Assembly (NCBI RefSeq): GCF_025399195.1
Contig: NW_026252104.1
Coordinates: forward strand, 124,001-188,000
Direction of reading: 5' to 3'
DNA: 64,000 nt
Origin: Umbelopsis ramanniana AG
Lineage: Eukaryota; Mucoromycota; Umbelopsidomycetes; Umbelopsidales; Umbelopsidaceae
Shown: one piece after another, positions 1 through 10,376 of the stretch
How the letters are laid out: every line of letters begins with the position of its first letter
Numbering within the stretch: the stretch's first letter is position 1
Notes under the pieces: model-generated
What the model was told of the DNA's origin: nothing
The model's database searches: none
Seen by the model: the letters and a program-made list of their open reading frames with translations, nothing else
Position numbers and translations under genes: made by a program

Positions 1-1299
1 GCTGATAGACACGGGCTTGCGCACTACTTTTGGATGTGGCTTGTGTGGGCTTTGAATTTCCGAGAGACTCATGGCCGGTGAGCTGATTGTTTCTGGAGAC
101 TCTGTGACAGTATCAAGGTTGGATGCAGTATCATCGTTATTACTTTCTTCAAAGCGATCACTGGACTTCTTCTGCTTCAAAGGTTGTCGTTTGATTGCGT
201 ACTGGCTGACACCGATGACTGTCTTCGCCCTGGTCAGGGTTTTCATACCCGCAGGTTTAAGAGAACTGTTTGGTGAAGCTAGATTACTTTCTGCGATGTC
301 TTGTGTTGAATCTTGCTGGTTGATGTTGCGAGAAGGGTTGATTTTGGATGCACAACTTCGCGTTCTTCGTAATGATTTTGACTTCACTAGAGTGACAGCT
401 TGACGTGTGCGGACCGCTAAACTTGATCTTCGTTCCAAGTTGGACGTAATTTGAACAGTGTGCCTTTTCTGAGCCTTTTCACTTGAAAGCCTCAATTTAG
501 TCAATTCGACTTTCTTATTCGTTTCTAACGCTATCATACTTGAGCCTTGTCCAACGGGAGTGACTTGAGCGTCTTCAAAATCACGATCAATATCTCTGGG
601 AATGGTATAGGACTTGACTAGTTTTCCAGGACTACGGGAAATGTCAGCAGCCGTCTCTTCATCGGTTTTAGATACTGGTCGTATGGTGGACCGACTTCCG
701 AAAAGCCAGTCTGTCACTAGGCTTTTCAACTTGGACCCACTCTTCTTATAGCCTCGGCTTTTGTTTGACGACTTTGCTCCATCTCCTCCTTCTCGTGTTG
801 TGGACATTTTTGTATATCGTTTAAGATTAGGTGCTGTCATTGATTTGGACATGGGTTTGCGTATGGTAGATTGAATTGGCATATTACTTTCATCCTCCTG
901 ACGGCCTTCACTAGCTGTTGTATTATCCTCAATGGCCACAGTTGTTTTTTCATATTTAAATGCTTGAGCCAACACCTCCATTACAGCAGGTATATCGCCT
1001 TTGGGTATAACAGATGTGAGAACCTCGGATATGCGGGGTAAAGCATCAATGATGGTATTATTGTTATCTTCTTGAATGGCAGGTAAAGCTGCCGAAAAGT
1101 GAGTGGATTGCGCAGTTGATGAAGCATAGCCTGAATCAACTACAGGACTATATATGTCTGGCTTTGCTGTTCTGTTGATGTCGACATGAAGTCTAGGCGT
1201 CTTTCCATCAAGTACCTCAACAGACAGAGGCTGTGTATATTCAGTAGTGGCAACACAACCAATCTTTGGTTGTCTTTTTTTGAACCCAAAGGTGTACAT
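1..1299 (-). CDS. Unknown basic Ser/Thr-rich protein, 3' end outside window
   Basis: I do not recognise this protein. The minus strand is open for 433 codons from an ATG at 1299 (protein begins MYTFGFKKRQPK) to the window edge, with no in-frame stop. An in-frame TAG lies a short way upstream, which supports this ATG unless a 5' intron is hidden. The sequence is low complexity, rich in Ser, Thr, Lys and Arg, with basic clusters such as KSKSLRRTRS and RGYKKSGSKLKS and many SP/TP dipeptides. That composition suggests a disordered nuclear or cytoskeletal phosphoprotein, but this is inference only. No domain, signal peptide or membrane segment is visible. The whole stretch has no apparent intron, unlike most neighbours. 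Confidence 0.7.
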   Translation of the reverse strand, partial: MYTFGFKKRQPKIGCVATTEYTQPLSVEVLDGKTPRLHVDINRTAKPDIYSPVVDSGYASSTAQSTHFSAALPAIQEDNNNTIIDALPRISEVLTSVIPKGDIPAVMEVLAQAFKYEKTTVAIEDNTTASEGRQEDESNMPIQSTIRKPMSKSMTAPNLKRYTKMSTTREGGDGAKSSNKSRGYKKSGSKLKSLVTDWLFGSRSTIRPVSKTDEETAADISRSPGKLVKSYTIPRDIDRDFEDAQVTPVGQGSSMIALETNKKVELTKLRLSSEKAQKRHTVQITSNLERRSSLAVRTRQAVTLVKSKSLRRTRSCASKINPSRNINQQDSTQDIAESNLASPNSSLKPAGMKTLTRAKTVIGVSQYAIKRQPLKQKKSSDRFEESNNDDTASNLDTVTESPETISSPAMSLSEIQSPHKPHPKVVRKPVSIS

Positions 1300-2094
1300 T
1301 GAATAATTTCCGTTGCGAGTTGTTCTTTGACTATTTGTTTGAAGTGGCTATTCACTATGTCGTCGTTTAGATTTGATTGAGTTCAGAAGTATTGAACAAT
1401 GAATAGTGAGTGTCAGCAAGTGTGATGTGCCTATACGCCGAAAAAAATGAAAGGAATGGTATGGGTACTCTGGCTATAATTGATAAAGGAGTGTTTGGGG
1501 TGCTAGCAAAGAGAAAAGAAGCAAAGTAAAGAAAGCAGGCTGAATGAAAACCACAAAAATAGTAGTAGTGTACCTTGATTTGATGATTGTGGAAATTTCA
1601 GATCATTGATACTCGGGGACTTATCTGATATCATTCTGGCCTGTGGGTTTCCACATCTTCTTGCTCAAGTCACCGCGTGCCCGTGATTACAGTACAGTAG
1701 CAGGGCCGGAGAATATCACTAGTATGCAGTTGACCAAAATAAGAATGTCTTTTAGAAATTTGACTGACAGAGATGGAATAGGCCCGACGCACAGACATTC
1801 CTCATTCCTCTAATTTTATACATTATGCCCCCCCCTCCTCTGCTTTGAACTAGACCCACAAGTCGATGTGCATCCTAATGTTATACAAATCGTGGGAATG
1901 GATATTCATTATGTACGCAATTCCATGACACATCGTGCCATGAGATACTGTGATAATTTTCAATGCTTGCGTTGAATTAAGACAACGTTCGTTCTACCTT
2001 ATGGTAGCCTAGTGATATGATGGCTACTCAGATGATATTTTTAATTATAGCCAAATTTCAAAATGCATAAAATCTACAATTTAGAGTCATGTTT
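1300..2094. other. Intergenic: 5' flank of unknown gene and 3' flank of MCM10
   Basis: About 800 bases without a supportable gene. This is the upstream region of the minus-strand unknown gene and the downstream region of minus-strand MCM10. It is AT-rich with a short poly-C run near 1827. No ORF with coding character, RNA gene or repeat was seen. Confidence 0.5.
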
Positions 2095-4168
2095 TTACAG
2101 GTATACGTATTTGTCCTTTGACTGACTTTCCAGAGCCGGCTGGGAAGTAGGAATTCCAGGTGTATCTTTTTCGCGCTGCAACAGGCGGTTGATGGCTCGA
2201 CGCTGTTGAACGGTGTCTTTCAGCAAGCGTGTAAATAAGGATATGTACTTTTCGACATGATTAACTTACCTTTTCATCTTTTTCATTGCCGCTCATAAGT
2301 CCTGCTGATGCATCTGGATTGAATCCAATTTTTCGAATAGCATCCGCTGAGAATGCGCTTGGCGCTTGCTTATCATTATCCGTTATAGTAGCTGCAGATG
2401 ATATTAGACTTCACTTGTATCTGCATGCTAATGAGCAGAAATATGGTTTACCTGGTTCTTTTCCAAGTCCTGTTGCCAGTCGCAGCATTTGCGCCCCAAT
2501 ATCGTTACGTGATGAAAGGAAATCGCTATATAGTTCATATTAGCAAAATAAGAACTCAAATGGAAATGAATATTCGATTTAGGGCAGATACTTACGCCAA
2601 TTCCTTCTTATTCTCTTTACTGTTGTTTGCTGACAATAGATCGTTGACTGATTTTCCGTTGGTCACAACTCCTCGCCCATCCAGAACATATGCAGCATTA
2701 TCATTTGCTGCTCTACTGTGAGTATAGGCTCTCCGTGCCTGAGCTGGAATTTCATCTTTAACTTTATATACATGTCGGCCTTGAACATCTTGAGCTTCTG
2801 TAGCACTGCAAATTGCCATCGTAATGTTGCTGCGAACAATATGGATTAGTTCTGCTTCATAATCAAATTTTTTGGGGTTGAGATACTTACCCAGAAACTA
2901 GCTCCATTCTTGAATTTTTGGAGCGCTTAAACGCATTCCTAATATGGTCTTCGCAATATATGCCATTTCGTCTATTCGTATAGTGTTAGAGCTTTTCCGC
3001 CTAAAAGGTTACTCGCATAGAAGTGGCCTACCTGTCAATGATAGTAGAGCATTGAGATCCATTGCGTAAATATGCTTCACATTCTCCACAATCTTTGCTC
3101 CAGCCGATAATGAAAATATTGTTGACCTGATCTACATGTAAGCCGGTAATTGTGTCGGTCTGTAGGTAACGAAAGCATGTCAATCTCGATGGACATTCGA
3201 ATATACTGTTAGTTACTCAACTCACCTCTGTAGGCCTTAAAATCTTTGGCTGTTGGATGCCAACTATCATTCCTCGACGAAGGCGTGTTGCCCATGTTTC
3301 GTGTGTTTTACCAAAGAGTAGAACATTGAACTGAACATCTATTAAATTTGTAATTTTCAGTAAGCTGTATTTGGTGTTCTTCGCTGATGTTCGTTCTAGC
3401 GGGTCGGCTGCGAGCACTCCAACTGTGGCCCAATTCTTTAATTGATTTGGATCAAATTTTCTCATTTCAGTAGGTTGCTCGAGTAGAGTAGGAAAGTAGG
3501 CGGCGGTTGATTGTTGTAATTTTGCCACATGTTGCTCTACGGACTGAATTGGCACAAAGGTTTGTGCCATTAGCCGCTTTTTCACTTCTTGTGCTTTCAA
3601 GATGCGCTCGCTAAACATTCTATGAGCATTGAGTCGCATATGGATCCTTTTCTTTGACCAAATTACTCACCTTATCCGAAATTTAGACATGGGTTCAATG
3701 ATAATAGCACTCGCCGTTTCCAACGTTGTTGGATTGCAGGTTATCGGATTGCTAGATGCCTTATTTTTGGAAGCAGAATCCTTACTTCCTGTTGGCTCTT
3801 GCGTTAAAGAATTTGAAGTGTTGCCTAGGCAAAAGTGATGTTAGGTGATTGAAATCAAAGACATAGTTGTCCTTTGTCAACTTATACGATGTAAACCTTG
3901 ATTTGAGTAGTTATACCTTTTCGTTTCAAGCTCCCTAGTTTAGAATGCAAATCCTTGAATTTGCTGTAGACTTGGGCTGTAAACTTTATCAGAGCCAGCA
4001 ATGGTATTCAACGTACAATCAAGAGCTACTCGTACCGTCATTTGCGTTGTTATTTGAGTGTAACCGTGTCGACAACTTTTGAGATGACTGGTCCATATAT
4101 TTCAATTCCTTATCATTAGCAGAAGTAGACTGTCGATTGCCAGAGTCCTTCTGGGTATGATTTGCCAT
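2095..4168 (-). CDS. MCM10: Mcm10 replication initiation factor
   Basis: Mcm10 binds DNA and Mcm2-7/Cdc45 and helps activate the CMG helicase at origins, recruiting polymerase alpha. The gene is split into several exons. The N-terminal exon (MANHTQKDSGNRQ...) encodes a polar region. The large exon at 3217-3639 encodes the OB-fold signature (NWATVGVLAADPLERTSAKN, then YSLLKITNLIDVQFNVLLFG and WATRLRRGMIVGI). The next exons at about 2930-3130 give the CCCH zinc finger: GWSKDCGECEAYLRNGSQC followed by YCEDHIRNAFKRSKNSRMEL, which is the family pattern of three cysteines and a histidine. Exons near 2300-2820 give the C-terminal part, including AIRKIGFNPDA, and the protein ends KDKYVYL. The start at 4168 is followed by good reading. 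An MCB hexamer lies 19 bases upstream, and ALG13 diverges 156 bases away. Family assignment is firm; exact exon borders are by eye. Confidence 0.92.
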
Positions 4169-4186
4169 TGACAGTGAGTTTTAGTT

Positions 4187-4192
4187 ACGCGT
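4187..4192. promoter_or_regulatory. MCB-type hexamer ACGCGT upstream of MCM10
   Basis: ACGCGT is the MluI cell-cycle box bound by MBF (Mbp1/Res-type factors) in ascomycete yeasts, where it drives G1/S expression of replication genes. Here it lies about 19 bases before the MCM10 ATG, in the 156-base region shared with divergent ALG13. The motif is palindromic. Function is inferred from position and target gene only. Confidence 0.45.
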
Positions 4193-4324
4193 TATTTAAA
4201 GGCAAGAATACGCGCCAGCGCACTGCAAACCCCGAAATTTTGAATGAGACGGCTTTTCGAAGGACTCGTTTCGGGTCTGCTGGAGTTCAATCCAGATATC
4301 CCGGTTAACGGCACACAGTAACGA

Positions 4325-4971
4325 ATGCGAGCTCTAGTAACCGTCGGGTCTACAGGTTTCGACGATTTGATAAGGTCCGTCATAGATGGAAAGGTACTTT
4401 CGACACTTTACGAACTAGGCTATGACCATCTGACGATTCAGTATGGATCTAGCAAAGCCATATACAACGATCGGCTTGAGCGAATTTCGACCACGTCTAA
4501 CCGAACTCCCGTTATCGAAGGTTACAACTACAAACCTGATCTTAAATGTGATATGGTGGAATCAGATCTAATAATCAGCCACGCAGGTAAGAAATGTTTC
4601 TATTCAATACTTTGAGGCAAATGAAGTTTTAATTGGATACTCTGCATTAGGCTCAGGATCCATTTTAGAATCCTTACGTCTCCACAAGCAGCTGATTGTG
4701 GTGGTGAATGAAAAGCTACTCGACAATCACCAGGACGAACTTGCCTGCGCCTTAGAGAACAAAGGCTATCTACTTCGAAGCACATGCCGGTAGGTTAAAC
4801 GTTACTAGATATCCCCTTCTGGAAGCTTGATTAAATCGTTAAAGTGAACTTTTATGCAGACAACTATCAGACGTGTTGAATGCGCTTAAAAACAAGTACT
4901 TTATTCCCTTCCCTGAACAGGACACTAGTATATTTGCTAGCTTTCTGAACAATGAAATGGGATTCAAGTAG
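4325..4971 (+). CDS. ALG13: UDP-GlcNAc transferase catalytic subunit Alg13
   Basis: Alg13 is the cytosolic catalytic half of the Alg13-Alg14 enzyme that adds the second GlcNAc to dolichol-PP-GlcNAc on the ER surface, an early step of N-glycosylation. There are three exons. The first (MRALVTVGSTGFDDLI...) carries the GT-B type start VTVGSTGFDDLI and ends at SDLIISHAG. The second, from about 4653, continues GSGSILESLRLHKQLIVVVN, the UDP-sugar binding SHAG.GS.LE loop. The third ends with the family-typical tail FPEQDTSIFASFLNNEMGFK and a stop at 4969-4971. Both introns have GTAAG/GTAGG donors. The protein is about 170 residues, normal for fungal Alg13, with no fused Alg14. A polyadenylation signal follows 44 bases after the stop. 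Confidence 0.92.
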
Positions 4972-5014
4972 TAATACTAAATGTCAATTGTACATATCCA
5001 AATATACACTATAC

Positions 5015-5020
5015 AATAAA
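5015..5020 (+). terminator. AATAAA poly(A) signal for ALG13
   Basis: A canonical AATAAA hexamer lies 44 bases after the ALG13 stop codon, just before the 3' end of the convergent kinase gene at 5076. The position fits cleavage and polyadenylation. Confidence 0.5.
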
Positions 5021-5075
5021 TAAAAAGTATAACAAATGAGAATGGCGAAGGTTTATCAAACGAAGGATGCCAGCA

Positions 5076-7090
5076 TTATTCTGCGTCTGAGTCTCCATCG
5101 TGATATAATGTTACTAGACCGACATGATTAGATTGGATGGATTTCATTCATTGTCAAAGGTATTTCAACTTACCAGATGAAAAATTTGCAAATGGATCCA
5201 AGCTTGTATTATCGGTGTTTGTCGAATCTTCATCATCTTCTTTTCCAGAGAATGTAGAAAAGATATCAAAGCTTTTGCTTTCCTTGATATTTCTAAAGTT
5301 GATGGCGTCAATACCTTTTGACGGTTCTGGTATAATGGGTGGAGTCATATGTCGTAAAAGAGCAAAGTTGATCGGTTTGAAAAATGCATGCGATTTGATA
5401 TCAGATGCGCCAGCGCGTGAACCTAAACGACGGTATTCATCCTTGTGTAGTAACCGCTGGATCAAACTCTTGCATGTTTTGGAAATATTTTGCACTGGAT
5501 ATACTGGATGATATTCTCGAGGGTCGGGAAAATGGACCTCTTCGCGTAAAATATTTCGAAATGTTGCATTTCGGTTGACACCTTTGAACGGCGTTGTCGC
5601 ATACTAAGAAAGATTGCTTATGAGCATCCTTCTTCGACCTACATTTATATCACATATATATAAATAAACATACCAGCATTTCGAAGATCAATATTCCAAG
5701 CGTCCACCAATCTACCGTACTACAATGGTGGTTACCGCGAATGATCTCAGGAGCGAGATACTCTGTATAGCACTGTGATGAGCCTTCAATCTTATATCCT
5801 ATTCACACCTTGATAGAGACATACCTTCAGTACCGACAAATGAGTTGGCTTTTAATTTTGAGATACAGGACTTTGTATCCAGGCTGGGGGACTGTTACAG
5901 TGACATAAGTTAGTAAATCTTTTCAGCGAGCCTAAGATCTCATTTGCAACGTACTGAGTAGAAAAATGACGATTTGATGACTACTGGTTCTGAAGTAGGA
6001 GCTTTCGAGCTCAGATCGAAATCAGTCAACATAATATGACCACTTTCATGCAGTAGAATATCTATTAAGAGATGTTTAAGTGATAGTGCATGGAAACATT
6101 TTTAAAAAAAAAATCAGTGCAAAAACGTACTTTCTGGCTTTAAATCTCGATAGACAAAACCCATTAAATGCAAGTATTCCAGAGCGGCAGTCACCTCAGC
6201 CGCATAAAAACGGGCTTCTGCTTCTTTAAGGCATTTACCCGGACGCAATTGAAGTGCTATACAAATATATCACGGTATTAGGTCGAGATTACAGAAAGAA
6301 ACCAGTAAAAATGAAACGGCTCAAACCTCGAAAGAATTCTCCTCCTGTGCAATATTCCATACAGAAATATAGATGATCGTCACTCTGGAAACTATGGTAT
6401 AGCGGAACTATAAAGGGGTGGTGACACGAGGATAGGATTTCTTGCTCTCGTAAAGCTCGCTTGATTTTGTTACGTTTAATCATTTCAGCCTTTGAAAGAA
6501 CTAGGAAGCAGATCCACCTTAATACATACACTTGTTCTACCCGGTATTTTCTTTCCTGACAACTTACCTTTCATTGCATAAAGTTTGTCTTTATCCTTGC
6601 GTCGCACAAGAAAAACTCTACCTATATCACCCTTTCCAAGGAGTCTGATCTTTTCGAAGCAACTGGACCCTACTTGAATATCCTTTACTTTAACGCTATT
6701 TGAAGCATATAATCGTTTGGAAGTGGGGGTTTGATTAGCCTGATCTCTGCCTGCTTTAACCAATGTACTAGTACTGCTGGATAATCTCTCCGAAAGCAAT
6801 TGACTAGGGATACTTTTGACTCCAGTATGAGACCCTAGGAAGTCTGGATTGGATGCTGTCCTTCGTATTGGATCGGAAGCTATGCTCATGGTAGTTGATT
6901 TGTCTGGGAAATCGTTCACCGGTTCCTCATTAGGTGGTGTTGCGTTAACAAAGGGTTTGGATGGCAGATCAGCGGAAAGTTGAGAATTCAGTATTTTATG
7001 CGCTGGTATTGAGAGCCTCGTTGTCTGAAGGGAATTGAATGTGGCAGTTGCTGTCACCATGGAGGAGAGAGAGAACAAAAGTACCTGCAC
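5076..7090 (-). CDS. FPK1: AGC-family Ser/Thr kinase, FPK1/NRC-2 type (flippase kinase)
   Basis: In yeast, Fpk1/Fpk2 phosphorylate plasma-membrane lipid flippases; the Neurospora orthologue is NRC-2. The gene has multiple exons. The first gives a Ser-rich N-terminus and the kinase start ([15 protein letters not shown], glycine loop; YAMK, catalytic Lys). The next exons give [20 protein letters not shown], then RPGKCL and [11 protein letters not shown], then MLTDFDLS. The TDFDLS form of the DFG motif (Phe-Asp instead of Phe-Gly) is characteristic of this subfamily. The C-terminal exon has [17 protein letters not shown] and the DPFANFSS motif, and after a final short intron ends [12 protein letters not shown]. 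That tail is the conserved hydrophobic-motif region of FPK1/NRC-2 kinases. The start could be 7090 or the in-frame ATG at 7060. Subfamily assignment rests on TDFDLS plus the tail. Confidence 0.88.
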
Positions 7091-7903
7091 TAGAACCTCG
7101 ACCGAGTCTCAGTCATGAACCAACGAAAACGAGGGCCATAATCGAACTCCGATTTCGTTTGGGAGCACCAAACCTGAACTCACTGGTCTGGTTTTTTGTC
7201 TCATTCAATGCCAGCCGCATAGATCACAAAACGGTGTAAACAACCTGTCAAACGTTTGTTTTTCAAAAAGAACTGCTTATCAAGATCGTCTGGTTTGCAC
7301 TGTATGAAATGTCTGAAACTCAGTAAACAGCCAGCCATAAAACGTATTTGCTTACAATTTCCCATGACGTGGTAAACAGTTCAATGCAAAATGTAACAAC
7401 CTGTGCTTTAATTACGATGAAGACTGTGTATCGATGGCAATGATACTTACATTCCAAAGTTGGTATCAGGGTGTTTAACGTTACGATTCGCGTTTTCCGT
7501 ACCAAATTCATTCATCTTAGTCATTCCGATTGGATAGCTATAACCCTATGTTGGACAATGCTGGCAGCTGTGTTGCAGTAGCATCTTATGCGGTCAAATA
7601 AGTAGACGAGTTCAAAAGCAATAACAAGAAGAGGCTTTGTAGAATTATATAAAATTGAGAGGGTAAGTATAAAAATGTACAAGCTGAGAACAGAGGAAAA
7701 TAGCATTTTTATATACAAAGGGCTCGTAAATGAAAGGACAATCGATTAACGGCTTTCGATAATGTATCCTCCAAAGGTCTATGTCGAGAAACTCAAAAAG
7801 AGGGAGTGCAAATGATACTAGATGGATAGCTACTATTAAGCTGGCGCGTATCGTATAAAAAATGGTTCGCCCCTCCAAGGGATCATTGTTTGTAAACGCC
7901 AAA
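7091..7903. other. Intergenic between kinase 5' end and DUF4604 3' end
   Basis: About 810 AT-rich bases. The left part is the upstream region of the minus-strand kinase and the right part is the 3' flank of the minus-strand DUF4604 gene. Short open frames occur but none has coding-like composition or a recognisable motif. No RNA gene or repeat was seen. Confidence 0.45.
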
Positions 7904-8428
7904 TCATTCATCGTCAATATCAAACGACAACTTCGTTTCTTTCTTTTTCTTTTCCTTTTTTTTCTTTTTTTTGCTTTCATCACCGGTAGAAGCAGTTTCA
8001 ACGCCATCCAATTTTCCATCCGCATGCTTCCGTTTCATAGCTTTGCTTCCTACAGTGACTGAAGAGCTCGGGCCATCAACTGGTTTTTTCTTTGGTCGAA
8101 ACATTAATTTTCCATTTTCGTCGACAGATTTGGTATCATCGCTTGCTTCGGTAGTGTCGTCCTCCTGTGATTTGCTCAGATCAACTTCCTCGCCACGAAG
8201 ATGGCGCTGCAAGTCTGCTTCACTATAGTGCTTCCCTTCTTTTAGTACGACGACTTGAGCGCCTTGAAACTCGTCATATTCGTCATCGTCGTCTTCTGGA
8301 TTCCAATCTTCAAATTTCTTCTTGATGGGATCTTGATGCTTTGCCTTCAATTTCGCTAGAAATGGGGCTTCCTTTTGCACGTACTCCAAGTTTTTGGAGA
8401 GTTGATATGGCGTGGGGTCCTTAGGCAT
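7904..8428 (-). CDS. DUF4604 protein (KIAA1143-like)
   Basis: A single-exon gene encoding 174 residues. It resembles the eukaryotic DUF4604 family, of which human KIAA1143 is a member; the molecular function of the family is not known to me. Visible family features are an N-terminal YVQKEAPFLAKLKAKH (compare YVxPxEPxFLxxFK), an acidic stretch followed by AQVVVLKEGKHYSEADL (family QVVVLKKGDLS), then LMFRPKKK, a long lysine run (KKKKKKEKKKK), and the terminal LSFDIDDE (family LSFDxxDE). The composition predicts a disordered, probably nuclear protein. PKA-R starts 165 bases away on the opposite strand, so the two share a promoter region. Confidence 0.82.
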   Translation of the reverse strand: MPKDPTPYQLSKNLEYVQKEAPFLAKLKAKHQDPIKKKFEDWNPEDDDDEYDEFQGAQVVVLKEGKHYSEADLQRHLRGEEVDLSKSQEDDTTEASDDTKSVDENGKLMFRPKKKPVDGPSSSVTVGSKAMKRKHADGKLDGVETASTGDESKKKKKKEKKKKETKLSFDIDDE

Positions 8429-8593
8429 AGCTACAGTGGTATGGGTTTTGCGGACTTTGTGATGAAAAATCTGTTTGGACTGTGAGAAACAGTCCGTTCG
8501 CTACGTCATGCGGTCTTTGGCTCGCTTTGGCGGTTTCAGTACGTTCGCTCAAACTGTTGTTCTCCCATTCGGCGGTTCGTTCTTACTGCAAAA

Positions 8594-10283
8594 ATGGCAT
8601 TCTCACCCAGTGATTTCAAGAACAAAACGCTTGCTGAAGAATATCAAGCAATTCTCAATGATTTGAATAAAGCTGTGCATGAAAATCAGCCCGACGATGT
8701 GCTACAGTTCTGTGCCAACTTCTTTAGCCGCCGCCTCGAACACGATCGAACGCAATCACGACAGAACATATCAAGAGAAGCTCCACATGATGAAGAAATA
8801 ACAGGTATATTTTAATAATAATTTTTTGAAATGTATACAAGTTGTAGAGATAGCGAGGATAGCGCAAAAAACGAGGTCATCAACTGCAAACCCATCGTGT
8901 GCTTTTCGGCTACAGCATACTCGTCAATTTAACCGAGCTTCATACCGTCTTACTATCCATTATTTGGATGAATTAGAGTCATCTATGCAATAATGTTGGA
9001 AAGTGGGCTTTCATCAGTCATTATACAACATCAAAGTTATATGGATCGTGTATTATTATTTTATTATTTTTTCGCAAATCCTCCGCGTCGGTATATCTCT
9101 ACATTTGATCTCACAAATCAAGTTTACTGACACATTTTTGTTTCTTCACCTCTTTTCAATTTCCCCCAATGTCTTCAGAGGACGCGGGACATCCACATGA
9201 CCTCCAGAGTCTCCAGTTTCCACCTGTAGCAGACAACGAGCCAGTAGATCAAACGCATTTGACCGACAGCAGTGACGAGGAGGACTTAGACGATGAAGCT
9301 CGCGATACCTTTGGATCCATGCCAGCTATGGAAGCGGGGGCTGGACATAATCGAGGAAGACGAACTTCAGTTAGTGCAGAATCCATCCAACCTTCAGCGA
9401 ATCCAAATTATGTTAGAAAGGCTATTCCTAAGACACATGAACAGCGTGAACGTATACGACTTGCAGTCCAAAATAACTTTTTGTTCAAAAATTTCGACGA
9501 AGAGCAATATCAAGATGTAGTCAATGCTATGGAAGAAAAGCGAGTTCCGGCTAATACCACTGTGATTGAACAAGGCGGTGTTGGAGACTTTTTTTATATA
9601 GTGGAGTCCGGCTCACTAGACTGCTTCATTTCCAAAGACGGCGGCACGCCTCACAAAGTCACCGAGTACTCTGCTGGTGGTAGCTTTGGTGAATTGGCCC
9701 TCATGTACAATGCTCCACGAGCAGCCACCTTAATCACAACATCTGAATCTGTTCTTTGGGCACTCGATCGAGTCACCTTCCGTAGCATTCTGATGGAGAA
9801 TACATCACGAAAGAGAAGAATGTATGAATCCTTTTTGGAGGAAGTCCCACTCTTGCGATCTCTCGAACCATACGAACGACACAAGATTGCAGATGCTCTT
9901 GAGTCTGTTTACTTTGACGATGGCGAAGAAGTCGTTAAGGAAGGAGATGTTGGTGATACTTTTTATATGGTTGAATCTGGTCAAGCCATTGCGTACAAAA
10001 ATGGACCAGACGGAGAAAAACAACAAGTTTATCGATATGAGAAAGGAGGCTATTTTGGCGGTAAGTTACTTTGCTTCTCGTTTACTCACAACGCCACTCC
10101 TTTGCTAACTCAACTACTGGTTCAGAATTGGCATTATTGAATGACAGTCCTCGTGCTGCAACTGTGGTCGCTGTTGGACGTTTAAAATGCGCTACTCTAG
10201 GAAAGAAGGCATTCACCAGACTTCTCGGCCCAGTTCGCGACATTTTGAATCGTAACTCGGAGAGCTACCAAGGATCAAAATAA
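8594..10283 (+). CDS. cAMP-dependent protein kinase regulatory subunit
   Basis: This is the inhibitory cAMP-binding subunit of PKA. Three exons (8594-8804, 9179-10060, 10126-10283) join in frame to give 416 residues, a normal fungal length. Residues 1-60 form the dimerisation/docking helix pair ([19 protein letters not shown]). After an acidic linker comes RRTSV at about 131-135: a phosphorylatable pseudo-inhibitor with Ser134, so the subunit is type II-like rather than a non-phosphorylated type I. Two cyclic-nucleotide domains follow, each with its phosphate-binding cassette: [16 protein letters not shown] and [16 protein letters not shown]. The second cassette is split by the last intron, exactly after GGYFG. 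Without splicing the protein would lack the second cAMP site. The gene converges with the NSRP1-like gene, leaving only about 93 bases between stops. Confidence 0.95.
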
Positions 10284-10376
10284 ATTTTCTAAATCAACGG
10301 CTTTACAATTTTTTTTTTCTTTTTTTCATATAAATATATAAATTGGCGAAAGTGAATGTACAATACAATATTCGTT

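Noticed and set aside
4200-4320. tRNA-like stretch with a GTTCAATCC T-arm look
   Set aside because: No matching acceptor stem, D-arm or anticodon stem could be folded; the region is the divergent MCM10/ALG13 promoter.
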